From assembly GCA_030429005.1 (NCBI GenBank), contig JAUIDP010000031.1:1-32398 (forward strand): a stretch of DNA of 32,398 nt, read 5' to 3'. Shown in pieces: positions 17,974 through 26,422 of this stretch. The stretch's first letter is position 1. Every line of letters starts with the position of its first letter. The notes beneath the pieces are model-generated. The model was not told the origin of the DNA and made no database searches. It was given only the letters and a program-made list of their open reading frames with translations. Source of the stretch: Gammaproteobacteria bacterium (GTDB taxonomy: Bacteria > Pseudomonadota > Gammaproteobacteria > Steroidobacterales > Woeseiaceae). Position numbers and translations under genes: made by a program.

Positions 17974-18729
17974 ATGTGGAAATTTTTTCATAAGCTGGCA
18001 TCGCCGCCACACTTCTACCGCATCGCAGAAAGCCTGCTGCCCTGGTTTGCGATTCCGGGGTTGTTGCTCATCGGCTATGGCGCTTACGCCGGGCTGTTCG
18101 TCGCGCCACCGGACTACCAGCAGGGTGACGCTTTCCGCATCATCTACGTGCACGTCCCCGCAGCCTACCTGTCCATGATGGCCTACATGGTGATGGCGAT
18201 CAGTGCCGGCATCGGGTTGATCTGGCGGATGAAACTCGCGCATGCCGTGTCGGCTGCTGCGGCGCCGCTTGGCGCCTGGTTCACGTTCCTCGCCCTGGCG
18301 ACCGGCTCGATCTGGGGGCGACCGATGTGGGGAACCTGGTGGGAGTGGGGCGACCCCCGGCTGACATCGGAACTGGTGTTGTTGTTCCTGTACTTCGGTT
18401 ACATGGCCCTGCGCAGCGCGATCGAGGACACGACCAAGGCGGACCGGGCCAGTGCCGTGCTGGCGCTGGTCGGCGCTGTCAATGTTCCGATTATTCATTT
18501 TTCGGTAGAGTGGTGGAGTTCATTGCACCAGGGCCCGACGCTGGTCAAGAAAGGCGGGCCCGCGATGGACACGGCGATGCTGTACCCTCTGCTTGCGATG
18601 ATTTTCGGTTTTACCTTATTGTTTGGCGCGCTGTTGCTGCGCAGAGTTCGCACTGAGGTCCTGTATCGTGAGCGCCGCAAGCGCTGGGTAAGGGACATGA
18701 TCCTGGCGAACACGGGAGCGTCGAAATGA
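17974..18729 (+). CDS. ccmC: Haem handling protein CcmC
   Basis: Inner-membrane protein that presents haem to CcmE. It has six membrane spans, and the tryptophan-rich WWD motif lies in the third periplasmic-facing part as WGTWWEWGDPRLTSE. The two conserved haem-ligating histidines fit IYVHVPAAYLSM (before the motif) and IIHFSVEWW (after it). Length 251 is normal. The start at 17974 opens MWKFFHKLASPPHFY, as in the family. Its TGA overlaps the ccmD ATG (ATGA). Confidence 0.95.
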   Translation: MWKFFHKLASPPHFYRIAESLLPWFAIPGLLLIGYGAYAGLFVAPPDYQQGDAFRIIYVHVPAAYLSMMAYMVMAISAGIGLIWRMKLAHAVSAAAAPLGAWFTFLALATGSIWGRPMWGTWWEWGDPRLTSELVLLFLYFGYMALRSAIEDTTKADRASAVLALVGAVNVPIIHFSVEWWSSLHQGPTLVKKGGPAMDTAMLYPLLAMIFGFTLLFGALLLRRVRTEVLYRERRKRWVRDMILANTGASK

Positions 18730-18887
18730 ATGCACTGGCTATGGGCGACTACGGTGCCTACGTCTGGACCTGTTTCGCGTTGACGGCGGCAGTTCTGCTG
18801 ATTTGTGAATGGCGTGCAAGAAAGCGCCAGAAAATTGTCTACAGGGATATAGAAGTGCGCGTCAGGGCTTTGGGAGACACGGAGTGA
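18726..18887 (+). CDS. ccmD: Small membrane protein CcmD
   Basis: A 53-residue protein. It begins MNALAMGDYGAYVWTCFAL with the conserved GxYxxYVW-type start, has a single membrane helix (about residues 13-28), and then a basic tail containing WRARKRQK. CcmD stabilises the CcmABC-CcmE complex and helps release holo-CcmE. Its ATG overlaps the ccmC stop and its TGA overlaps the ccmE GTG, exactly where ccmD is expected. Confidence 0.9.
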   Translation: MNALAMGDYGAYVWTCFALTAAVLLICEWRARKRQKIVYRDIEVRVRALGDTE

Positions 18888-19357
18888 CACCACGCAGGCA
18901 ACGTATGCTCGCAGTCGGCCTGGCAGCCGCCGGCATCGCGCTGGCAACCGTATTCACACTCACCGCGATGAAAGACAGCATGATGTTCTTTATTCCTGTG
19001 TCGGATGTCGTTGCCGGTGAGTACCCGGCCGACCGCAATTTTCGCGTTGGCGGTCTCGTGGTTGATGGCAGTGTCAATCGCGAACCGGGTTCGCTGGAAA
19101 TGTCGTTTCGCGTGACCGACCTGCGTTGTGAGCTGCCTGTGCGCTATACCGGCGTTCTGCCTGACCTGTTCCGCGAAGGCCAGGGCGTTGTCGCGCACGG
19201 TCGTATCGGCAGCGAAGGTGATTTCGAGGCGGATACGATTCTTGCCAAGCACGACGAGAACTACATGGCACCGGAAGTGGCTGAGTCACTCGCGGAACAT
19301 GTGTCGGAACAGACCGCAGGCCTCGCAGAAGGCTCTGGTGAGTGCACTAGTCCGTGA
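18884..19357 (+). CDS. ccmE: Haem chaperone CcmE
   Basis: Periplasmic, membrane-anchored protein that covalently carries haem from CcmC to CcmF. The haem-binding His123 is in LAKHDENYMAPE, with Tyr127 as the axial ligand. The N-terminus RRQRMLAVGLAAAGIALATVF is the anchor, followed by the OB-fold strands (FRVGGLVVDGSV and so on). I chose GTG at 18884, which overlaps the ccmD stop (GTGA), giving 157 residues; the frame is open to 18809, but that extension lies inside ccmD. Its stop overlaps the ccmF GTG in the same way. Confidence 0.94.
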   Translation: MTPRRQRMLAVGLAAAGIALATVFTLTAMKDSMMFFIPVSDVVAGEYPADRNFRVGGLVVDGSVNREPGSLEMSFRVTDLRCELPVRYTGVLPDLFREGQGVVAHGRIGSEGDFEADTILAKHDENYMAPEVAESLAEHVSEQTAGLAEGSGECTSP

Positions 19358-21273
19358 TTCCTGAGCTGGGGCATTTCGCGCTGATTGTCGCGCTGGCGCT
19401 GGCGTTGTGCCAGGGGATCCTGCCGCTCGTCGGTGCACACCGAAACGATGCGACGCTGATGTCCGTTGCGCGGACGGCGGCCCAGGGGCAGTTCGTTTTC
19501 GTCGTCATTTCGTTTGCCTGCCTGACCTGGTCGTTCCTGCAAAGCGACTTTTCCGTTGCGTATGTGGCGAATCATTCGCAACTGGCGCTGCCGACGCCGT
19601 ACAAGATCTCCGCTGTCTGGGGTGCGCATGAAGGATCGTTGCTGCTCTGGATCCTGATCATGTCGGCCTGGACCGTCGCGGTCGGGCGCTTCAGCCGGAA
19701 TTTGCCGGCCGAATTTGCAGCACGGGTTATCGGCGTGCTCGGTTTGTTGTCGGTCGGTTTTCTGCTGTTCACCTTGCTGACATCCAACCCGTTCCTGCGC
19801 CTCGAAATCATTCCGCCGGACGGCGCCGACCTGAATCCACTGCTGCAGGATCCCGGTCTCGCGATTCATCCGCCGTTGTTGTATGTCGGCTATGTCGGAT
19901 TCTCGGTTGCATTTTCGTTCGCTATTGCCGCGATGCTGACCGGCAACCTGGACCAGAAATGGGCGAAATGGACGCGGCCGTGGACGACGCTTGCCTGGTT
20001 GTTCCTGACGATCGGCATTGCGCTCGGCAGCTGGTGGGCCTACTACGAACTGGGCTGGGGTGGCTGGTGGTTCTGGGACCCGGTGGAAAACGCGTCGTTC
20101 ATGCCGTGGCTGATGGGTACCGCACTGATTCATTCCCTGGCGGTGACCGAAAAACGCGGGCTGTTCAAGAGCTGGACCCTGCTACTCGCGATCAGCGCGT
20201 TCTCGCTGAGCCTGCTCGGTACGTTCCTGGTGCGTTCCGGCATCCTCGTCAGCGTGCATGCGTTCGCAACGGATCCGACGCGCGGCTACTTCATCCTGGC
20301 ATTTCTCGGCATCGTCATCATCGGAGCGCTGGTTCTGTACGCCATCCGCGCACCGGAGCTGGATTCGTCGGCCGGCTTCAAGCCGGTGTCGCGCGAAACA
20401 TTCTTGTTGCTCAACAACATTCTGCTTGTCGTTGCTGCCGCGATCGTCTTCTACGGCACGTTGATGCCGCTGCTCTACGATGTCGCCGGGATCGGCAAGA
20501 TCTCCATCGGTCCGCCGTGGTTCGAGTTTGCAATGTTGTTGCCGATGTTGCCACTGGCGTTCCTGATCGGTGTCGGCATGCACGCGGCCTGGCGTTCGCA
20601 GCCGCAGGGCGTACTGGCCAGGCGCCTGCGAGTGCCGGCTTTGATCGCCGTTGTGGTCGGTGTGGCGCTGCCAGGGCTGGTTTACGGGCGCTCGGGCATC
20701 CTGGTGTCTGTCGGTGTCGTCGCCGCCGTCTGGATCATGCTGTCATCGATGCTGGAGCCGTGGCGCTCGTGGCGGCGCGAACGAGGTGCCGCGGCGATGC
20801 CGCGGTCGATGCTGGGCATGTCCATCGCACATTTCGGCGTCGGGCTGTTCGCGCTGGGCGTGACCATTGTGTCCGCCTTCAATGTCGAGACCGACCAGTC
20901 GATGCGCACCGGTGGCACGGTCGACGTTGCCGGTTACAGCTTCGAGCTGCGCGAGTTGCGCAATGCCGAAGGACCTAACTTCCAGGCGATCGAAGGTCGC
21001 GTCGAGATTCGCAGGGACTCGGAACTCGTCGGTGAAGTCCTGCCGCAGAAGCGCCAGTACCTCGTACAAAAAAACTGGATGACCGAAGCCGGGATCAACG
21101 CCGGCTGGAATCGTGACCTTTTTATTGCACTCGGCGACCAGCTCGGCAACGACACCTGGAGCGTCCGGGTGCAGTACAAGCCGCTGATCCGCTTTATCTG
21201 GCTCGGCGCATTTATCATGGCGCTTGGCGGTGCCATTGCGATTTCAGATCGACGTTACCGGAGCGGCGCGTAA
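19354..21273 (+). CDS. ccmF: Cytochrome c haem lyase subunit CcmF
   Basis: Large membrane protein (639 residues, many spans) that takes haem from CcmE and, with CcmH and CcmI, attaches it to apocytochrome c. The WWD domain is WGGWWFWDPVENASFMPWL. Periplasmic histidines of the family appear in NHSQLALPTPYK, HPPLLYVGYVG and SVHAFATDP. The C-terminal soluble segment (about residues 505-610) precedes a last span. The GTG start at 19354 overlaps the ccmE stop, and the stop TAA overlaps the ccmG ATG (TAATG). Confidence 0.95.
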   Translation: MIPELGHFALIVALALALCQGILPLVGAHRNDATLMSVARTAAQGQFVFVVISFACLTWSFLQSDFSVAYVANHSQLALPTPYKISAVWGAHEGSLLLWILIMSAWTVAVGRFSRNLPAEFAARVIGVLGLLSVGFLLFTLLTSNPFLRLEIIPPDGADLNPLLQDPGLAIHPPLLYVGYVGFSVAFSFAIAAMLTGNLDQKWAKWTRPWTTLAWLFLTIGIALGSWWAYYELGWGGWWFWDPVENASFMPWLMGTALIHSLAVTEKRGLFKSWTLLLAISAFSLSLLGTFLVRSGILVSVHAFATDPTRGYFILAFLGIVIIGALVLYAIRAPELDSSAGFKPVSRETFLLLNNILLVVAAAIVFYGTLMPLLYDVAGIGKISIGPPWFEFAMLLPMLPLAFLIGVGMHAAWRSQPQGVLARRLRVPALIAVVVGVALPGLVYGRSGILVSVGVVAAVWIMLSSMLEPWRSWRRERGAAAMPRSMLGMSIAHFGVGLFALGVTIVSAFNVETDQSMRTGGTVDVAGYSFELRELRNAEGPNFQAIEGRVEIRRDSELVGEVLPQKRQYLVQKNWMTEAGINAGWNRDLFIALGDQLGNDTWSVRVQYKPLIRFIWLGAFIMALGGAIAISDRRYRSGA

Positions 21274-21803
21274 TGTCGAAGTTCCTGGTACCGCTTCTGG
21301 CCTTCCTGTTACTGGTCGGACTGTTCGTTATCGGGCTGACCAAGGACCCGTCGCGCATTCCGTCGCCGCTGGTCGGCAACCCGGCACCGGAGTACGCGTT
21401 GCCGTCGCTGCGCGATCCGGATGCCCTGGTTGGCTCTGCTGATTTTGCCGGGCAAATTGCGCTGGTCAACATCTGGGCGACCTGGTGCCCGGGCTGCCGC
21501 CAGGAACACGGATTCCTGATGGAACTGGCAGCCGAAAAAATTGTGCCGATCTATGGCCTGAACTGGCGGGACAACCGTCCGGATGCACTGCAGTGGCTGC
21601 AGGCGCTCGGCAACCCGTACGTCAACTCGGCTTTCGATGTCGACGGCCGGGTAGGCATCGACTGGGGTGCGTACGGCGCACCGGAAACCTTTCTCGTGGA
21701 CAGCAACGGCATGGTCGTGCACAAGCACATTGCACCATTGACGCGGGAAATCTGGGAGCAGGAATTCATGCCGCTGATTGCAGAACTGGAGGCGGTGCAG
21801 TGA
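21273..21803 (+). CDS. ccmG: Thiol:disulfide interchange protein CcmG (DsbE)
   Basis: Membrane-anchored periplasmic thioredoxin that keeps apocytochrome CxxCH thiols reduced. The N-terminal anchor covers about residues 4-22, the active site is WCPGC (Cys72, Cys75), and the signature GAYGAPETFLVD contains the cis-proline region. Length 176 is standard. The E. coli protein has WCPTC, so the middle Gly here is a mild variation. The start overlaps the ccmF stop by one base, and the stop overlaps the ccmH GTG (GTGA). Confidence 0.95.
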   Translation: MSKFLVPLLAFLLLVGLFVIGLTKDPSRIPSPLVGNPAPEYALPSLRDPDALVGSADFAGQIALVNIWATWCPGCRQEHGFLMELAAEKIVPIYGLNWRDNRPDALQWLQALGNPYVNSAFDVDGRVGIDWGAYGAPETFLVDSNGMVVHKHIAPLTREIWEQEFMPLIAELEAVQ

Positions 21804-22225
21804 AGAAACTGGTGTTGATGTTGCTGTCGATTGGCCTGGTCTCGAGCTATGCCTGGGCCATCGATACCGGCGAAAAATTCGAAGACCCGGAGCTGCAGGC
21901 GCGATATGAGAACATCATTGCCGAGGTGCGCTGCCTGAAGTGCCAGAACCAGACCATCAAGGACTCGAATGCGTTCCTGGCGTCCGACCTGCGGCGTGAG
22001 ATTCGGCGCTTGCTGGAAGAAGGCAAGACGGACGACGAGATCTATGACTTCCTGGTCGCGCGTTACGGGGACTTTGCGCTGTATCGGCCACGCGCATCCG
22101 GGCGGACGCTGATTCTCTGGATCGCACCGATGGTCTTCCTGCTGTTCGGTGCGTTTGCTATCTGGCGCGTGATGCAACGCCGCATGCGATTGCCGATCGA
22201 CGACGATGCGGCGGAAGGGAGCTAG
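21800..22225 (+). CDS. ccmH: Cytochrome c maturation protein CcmH (short form)
   Basis: Periplasmic thiol oxidoreductase subunit of the haem lyase. It has a signal peptide (KKLVLMLLSIGLVSSYAWA), then the redox motif VRCLKCQNQTI with Cys45 and Cys48, a three-helix bundle, and a C-terminal membrane helix (about residues 115-135). At 141 residues it is the short CcmH; the TPR part found at the C-terminus of E. coli CcmH is a separate gene here, ccmI, next downstream. I chose GTG at 21800, overlapping the ccmG stop; the frame is open further upstream but inside ccmG. Confidence 0.93.
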   Translation: MKKLVLMLLSIGLVSSYAWAIDTGEKFEDPELQARYENIIAEVRCLKCQNQTIKDSNAFLASDLRREIRRLLEEGKTDDEIYDFLVARYGDFALYRPRASGRTLILWIAPMVFLLFGAFAIWRVMQRRMRLPIDDDAAEGS

Positions 22226-22228
22226 TCG

Positions 22229-23242
22229 ATGACGCTATGGTTGGGCATCGGGTTCATGTGTGTCGCAGCGACGCTGTTTGTCGCCTGGCCATTGTACCGT
22301 CAACAACAACGACTGACCCCGCTCATCGCTGGTTCGGTGGTTGCAATCATTGCCATTTCGCTGGGCCTGTATTTTTACCAGGGCAGCCCGGACCTGCCGT
22401 CCGGGTCGGCCGGTGCTGCGCCGCCGGACATCGAGACGATGGTGCAGTCGCTGGCGGACCGGCTGGAGAGCGAGCCGGACGATATCGATGGCTGGAAAAT
22501 GCTGGGCCGCTCCTACATGACGCTGCAGGATTTTGCCGGCGCCGCCGGCGCTTACGAACGTGCGGTCGAACTGGAAGACTCGCAGAATGCACAGACGCTC
22601 GCTGACCTCGGCGTCGCAATTCTCGAGCGCGATCGCAGCGGTTTGCACGGGCGGACGTCGGCGCTGTTCGAGAGCGCGCTGGCCCTGGAGCCCAACAACC
22701 CGACGGCCTTGTTCTATGGCGGCATCGCGGCACTGAATCGCGACGACCGGGAGCTTGCCGCAGAGCGCTGGGAAATACTGCTCAGCCTGAATCCACCCGA
22801 AAACATCAAGGGCATCCTGGTACAACGCATCGCCGAGTGGCGCGGTCAAGCCCCGGCCCAGGCGGTGCCGGCCGAACCGGCGGGGCCAGCCGCCGGGCAG
22901 TTTGTCGTGACGGCCAGCATCTCGGTGCCGCCAGCCGTGACAGAATCGCTGCCGCCCACGGCATCGGTATTCGTCATTGCGCGCGACCCGGCACAGCCTT
23001 CACCGCCGATTGCCGTGACCCGCCGCCAGCTGGCGGAGTTACCGGCTGAAGTGTCGCTGGGGGACGCGGAATCGATGATCCCGGGCCGCAACCTGTCGGC
23101 ATTTGCCGAGTTTGAAGTGCTCGCGCGTGTCTCGGTCTCCGGCCAGCCGATTGCGCAATCCGGCGACTGGTTCGCGAGCCAGCTCGTCAGGCCGGCCGAA
23201 GACAACTCGGTTTCGCTACTTCTCGACCAGCAGGTTCCCTGA
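22229..23242 (+). CDS. ccmI: TPR apocytochrome chaperone CcmI
   Basis: Membrane-anchored, 337 residues: two N-terminal spans (about 3-21 and 33-49), then a periplasmic TPR region (about 68-205, with DGWKMLGRSYMTLQDFAGAA and NPTALFYGGIAALNRDD). A C-terminal beta-rich domain (about 218-337) of the CcmI/CycH kind follows. The TPR part grips the C-terminal helix of apocytochromes. The cytoplasmic loop between the two spans is short and lacks a leucine zipper. It starts 3 bp after ccmH and ends the ccm run. Confidence 0.88.
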   Translation: MTLWLGIGFMCVAATLFVAWPLYRQQQRLTPLIAGSVVAIIAISLGLYFYQGSPDLPSGSAGAAPPDIETMVQSLADRLESEPDDIDGWKMLGRSYMTLQDFAGAAGAYERAVELEDSQNAQTLADLGVAILERDRSGLHGRTSALFESALALEPNNPTALFYGGIAALNRDDRELAAERWEILLSLNPPENIKGILVQRIAEWRGQAPAQAVPAEPAGPAAGQFVVTASISVPPAVTESLPPTASVFVIARDPAQPSPPIAVTRRQLAELPAEVSLGDAESMIPGRNLSAFAEFEVLARVSVSGQPIAQSGDWFASQLVRPAEDNSVSLLLDQQVP

Positions 23243-23250
23243 GCAAGTCG

Positions 23251-23655
23251 GTGACTGGTGACATCGAAGCAGCGCCGATGTGTTTTGCCTGCGGGCCGGA
23301 AAATCCAATCGGTCTGAAAATCGAGTTTCACGTCCACGGCGACGAGTGCACGGCGGAGTTCACGCCGAGTGAAAATCATGTCGGCTTCCGGAATACCGTG
23401 CACGGCGGCATCATCTACACCGTGCTGGATGACGTAACCGCAAACATTCTGTACCAGCAGGGACGCAAGGCGCACACGGCGCGTTGCGAGATTCGCTATC
23501 GCCAGCCGTGTGCTGTCGGCGAGAAATTGCTGGTCCGGGGCTGGATCGAAACCGAACGGCGGCGCCTGGTCATGCTCAAGGGCGAGATACGCCGCTGCTC
23601 GGACAATGTAGTCGTCGCGGATTGCGAGTCCAGTTTCATGCTTGAAAAACACTGA
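23251..23655 (+). CDS. PaaI-type hotdog thioesterase
   Basis: A 134-residue single hotdog-domain protein. The opening CFACGPENPIGLKIEF and the catalytic-region pattern VHGGIIYTVLDDV (HGG followed by an acidic residue on the helix) are typical of PaaI-like acyl-CoA thioesterases. The CxxCG start is common in a clade of unknown substrate. It begins with GTG at 23251 without a clear ribosome-binding site; an in-frame ATG at 23278 would give 125 residues and is equally plausible. It sits 8 bp after ccmI, so it may be co-transcribed, but no functional link to cytochrome maturation is known. Confidence 0.8.
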   Translation: MTGDIEAAPMCFACGPENPIGLKIEFHVHGDECTAEFTPSENHVGFRNTVHGGIIYTVLDDVTANILYQQGRKAHTARCEIRYRQPCAVGEKLLVRGWIETERRRLVMLKGEIRRCSDNVVVADCESSFMLEKH

Positions 23656-23676
23656 CACGATCAAAGAGGCTATGTG

Positions 23677-24642
23677 ATGGCACTACCTGCGATGTTGCAA
23701 GGCAAAATGAGACTGCCGCTGATTGGCGCACCGATGTTCATCATTTCTCAGCCAGCGCTGGTCATTGCCCAGTGCACATCCGGCATCATCGGATCATTCC
23801 CGGCGCTGAACGCGCGCCCGCAGTCCCTGCTGGACGACTGGATCCTGGAAATCAAGGACGGCCTGCAGCAGTACAGTGAGGAAAACCCGGGTGAGCCGGT
23901 CGCACCGTTTGCTGTCAACCAGATCGTGCACATGAGCAACTCGCGCCTGCGCGCCGACATGGAGACCTGCGTCAAACACGAAGTGCCGATCATCATTACG
24001 AGCCTGCGGCCGCCTGAAGAAGTGGTCCAGGCCGTGCACAGTTACGGTGGCCTCGTCTTTCACGATGTGATCAGCCTGCGCCATGCCCACAAAGCGATGG
24101 AGCAGGGCGTCGACGGCATTATCGCTGTCTGTGCCGGTGCCGGCGGTCATGCCGGCACGCTCAGCCCGTTTGCGCTGATCAAGGAAATCCGCCGCGAGTT
24201 CGACGGCGCGCTGATCCTGTCAGGCTGCATGTCGAACGGTGGTGATATCCTGGCCGCCCAGGCGATGGGGGCGGATCTTGCCTACATGGGGACGCGCTTT
24301 ATTGCGACCGAAGAGGCCCATGCTGTGCCGGACTACAAGCAGATGGTGGTCGACAGCAATGCCGTGGACATCGTTTACTCGTCGCTGTTTTCCGGGGTGC
24401 TTGGCAACTACCTGAAAGAGAGTGTTCGTAAAGCGGGCTACGATCCGGACAACCTGCCCGACGGCGACGCCAGCAGTATGGATTTTGGCAAAGCCGGTGA
24501 GAACGAAGCAAAAGCATGGCGTGATATCTGGAGCGCCGGCCAGGGTGCCGGCAGCGTGACCGAGGTCTTGCCGACGGCGGAACTGGTCCGGCGTATGCAA
24601 CGCGAGTATGACGAAACCCGTGCGAGGCTGGCCGCTGGCTAG
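23677..24642 (+). CDS. Nitronate monooxygenase (NMO/2-nitropropane dioxygenase family)
   Basis: FMN-dependent TIM-barrel flavoprotein, expected to detoxify nitronates such as propionate-3-nitronate. It opens with RLPLIGAPMFIIS (the N-terminal FMN-binding strand) and has CAGAGGHAGTLSP, which contains the His and Gly residues of the FMN site, and later LILSGCMSNGGDILAAQAMGADLAYMGTRFIATEE, the phosphate-binding part of the barrel (residues around 185-220). Length 321 is close to the family norm. The ATG at 23677 has AGAGG seven bases upstream; the GTG immediately before it is less likely. crcB follows 3 bp after the stop. Confidence 0.88.
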   Translation: MALPAMLQGKMRLPLIGAPMFIISQPALVIAQCTSGIIGSFPALNARPQSLLDDWILEIKDGLQQYSEENPGEPVAPFAVNQIVHMSNSRLRADMETCVKHEVPIIITSLRPPEEVVQAVHSYGGLVFHDVISLRHAHKAMEQGVDGIIAVCAGAGGHAGTLSPFALIKEIRREFDGALILSGCMSNGGDILAAQAMGADLAYMGTRFIATEEAHAVPDYKQMVVDSNAVDIVYSSLFSGVLGNYLKESVRKAGYDPDNLPDGDASSMDFGKAGENEAKAWRDIWSAGQGAGSVTEVLPTAELVRRMQREYDETRARLAAG

Positions 24643-24645
24643 GCA

Positions 24646-25056
24646 ATGAAAGTTCTTGCGCTGTCATATTTTTTCGTTGGCGCCGGCGGCGCTTTCGGCG
24701 CGATGGCACGCTATGCCTTGCACCTCACATTGCAGCGCCACGCGATTTTTCCATGGGGCACGCTGACCGCCAACCTGCTTGGCTGTCTCATCATGGGCGC
24801 GCTGGCGCAGCTGGTCGTGAGCTCGACCTGGTTCAACCATGCCGGACTGATTCCGGAGCAACACCGCCTGCTGTTTGCCGTGGGATTTTGCGGCAGTTTC
24901 ACAACCTTGTCGGCCCTGATGCTCGAATTGCATACGATGCTGCAACGCAACGAGTTGCTGGCGCTGTTCTCGTACCTCGCAGTCAGCATCGTCGGCGGCT
25001 TTGCCTGTTTCTATGCGGGTTTCACGCTGCTGCGCATGCTTCGAGGATACGCATAA
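24646..25056 (+). CDS. crcB: Fluoride channel CrcB/FluC
   Basis: A 136-residue membrane protein with four predicted helices, acting as a dual-topology homodimer that lets fluoride leave the cell. Family motifs are GAGGAFGAMARY near the N-terminus, FPWGTLTANLLGC with the conserved Asn, and GFCGSFTTLSAL carrying the Phe-box and the Na+-site threonines. The usual TTFST is TTLSA here. No fluoride riboswitch is present: only 3 bp separate it from the preceding stop. Its last 35 bases overlap the end of the convergent decarboxylase gene. Confidence 0.92.
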   Translation: MKVLALSYFFVGAGGAFGAMARYALHLTLQRHAIFPWGTLTANLLGCLIMGALAQLVVSSTWFNHAGLIPEQHRLLFAVGFCGSFTTLSALMLELHTMLQRNELLALFSYLAVSIVGGFACFYAGFTLLRMLRGYA

Positions 25057-26362
25057 TCTTCTCCAGCCAGTCGCGGTGTTCCGGCTTCATCAGTACCGAG
25101 CGCAGGCAGGTCACGGCGCCGGTATTCGGGTCGAGATGCGGCAGCTTTGCCCTGGCCAGTTCGATGGGCACCTTGATCAGCGCAAGGTGCAGGTCCTGCC
25201 TGGCAGCTGCCTCGAATATCGCCTGCGCACGGGCGCTGCACTCGTCGGCGCTGCCGGCATTGGCGGCGAACACGACAATGTCCAGCTCCGGATGCAATAG
25301 CGGCGTGTAGCCGCTGCTGTCCTCGAGCCGCTGGCGAAAATCGCGGGCGGCAAGCAGCGACTCGTCCAGCCACCCGGCGAATTCACCACCTGCCGTCAAT
25401 GGCAGGTACTGCTGTGTGGCCCACAGGGCGACGGCGGACGCGCCGGCGCGCGAACATTCCAGGCTGATCTCGCCGAGGTGCAACTCCGCGGAACTGAAGT
25501 AGGTATACGGAGAATCGTGCTGGTAGATACGGCCAACGGCCGGATCGCGAAACAGAATGCAGCCACAGCCGTATGGCTGCAGGCCGTGCTTGTGCGGGTC
25601 GACGACAATCGAGTCGACGTCACCCAGGCAGTCGTAGTGACGGCGCACGTCGTCCGCCAGCCGCGACGCGAGTCCGAAGTAACCGCCATAGGCTGCATCA
25701 ACGTGCACACGCACACCGTGTTGTTGCGCCAGTGGCAGGATATCGGCCAGTGGGTCGACAGCTCCGTAGCCGGTGTTGCCCAGCGTGACGACTATGGTGC
25801 CAACGTTGCCTTTACCAATTTGCTCCGCGATCGCTTCAACCTGCATCCGGCCGTTGGCATCGACCGGTACCGGCGAGAAGTCCAGCGCCAGCACGTCGCT
25901 GATCCGCTGGTGCGTGTAGTGGGCCTGTGCCGACGCGAGGATACGTCTGCCCGGATGCAGGCGGCCCGCGATCCACAGTGCCTCCAGGTTGGCCATCGTG
26001 CCGCCGCCGGTGAGGTGTCCCAGGTGTCCCTGCCAGCCGTACATCGCGCCGAGTGCCTCGATGCACTCCTTCTCGAGCGGCGAGCTGGCGCGACTGCCAT
26101 CCAGGGCGTGATTGTTCGGGTTGACCCACAACGACATCGCATAGGCTATCCGTGCGATCGCATGCGGCGGCTTCAGCATCTGGCCGGCATACTGCGGGTG
26201 ATAGTAGGGGTAGTTATCCTGCATGCGCGTTGCGGCTTCGATGAGGACCTCTTCAAGACGGGGTTCGTCGAAGCCCGGCGTAAATTCCGGCAGGTGCTCG
26301 AATCCTTCTGCCAGCGTCGACAACGCTTTTTGCAGCAATTCGATTTCGGCAGCGTTTATCAT
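25022..26362 (-). CDS. PLP-dependent group II-type decarboxylase
   Basis: A 446-residue fold-type I enzyme of the glutamate / aromatic amino acid decarboxylase family. Visible PLP-site residues are TGGGTMAN (residues 118-125), His148 in AHYTH (stacks on the cofactor), Asp222 in VHVDAAYGG (holds the pyridine nitrogen) and Lys258 in DPHKHGLQPYG (the Schiff-base lysine). The N-terminal region (YYHPQYAGQM) also fits the family. The substrate cannot be deduced. It is transcribed divergently from a RidA-like gene 60 bp away, an association that makes sense because PLP enzymes can release reactive enamine or imine products. Its 3' end overlaps crcB by 35 bp. Confidence 0.88.
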   Translation of the reverse strand: MINAAEIELLQKALSTLAEGFEHLPEFTPGFDEPRLEEVLIEAATRMQDNYPYYHPQYAGQMLKPPHAIARIAYAMSLWVNPNNHALDGSRASSPLEKECIEALGAMYGWQGHLGHLTGGGTMANLEALWIAGRLHPGRRILASAQAHYTHQRISDVLALDFSPVPVDANGRMQVEAIAEQIGKGNVGTIVVTLGNTGYGAVDPLADILPLAQQHGVRVHVDAAYGGYFGLASRLADDVRRHYDCLGDVDSIVVDPHKHGLQPYGCGCILFRDPAVGRIYQHDSPYTYFSSAELHLGEISLECSRAGASAVALWATQQYLPLTAGGEFAGWLDESLLAARDFRQRLEDSSGYTPLLHPELDIVVFAANAGSADECSARAQAIFEAAARQDLHLALIKVPIELARAKLPHLDPNTGAVTCLRSVLMKPEHRDWLEKIMRILEACAAA

Positions 26363-26422
26363 GCGCCGCAGCTTAGCGCAAAAACGGCGGGATTGGCGGT
26401 ACCATCAATGCGAGGGAGAACG

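Noticed and set aside
24640..24646. Fluoride riboswitch before crcB
   Set aside because: Only three bases separate the genes, so there is no room for the aptamer.
25478..26422. Long 5' extension of the RidA-like frame
   Set aside because: It runs antisense to the PLP decarboxylase. The family start and a good ribosome-binding site are at 26423.
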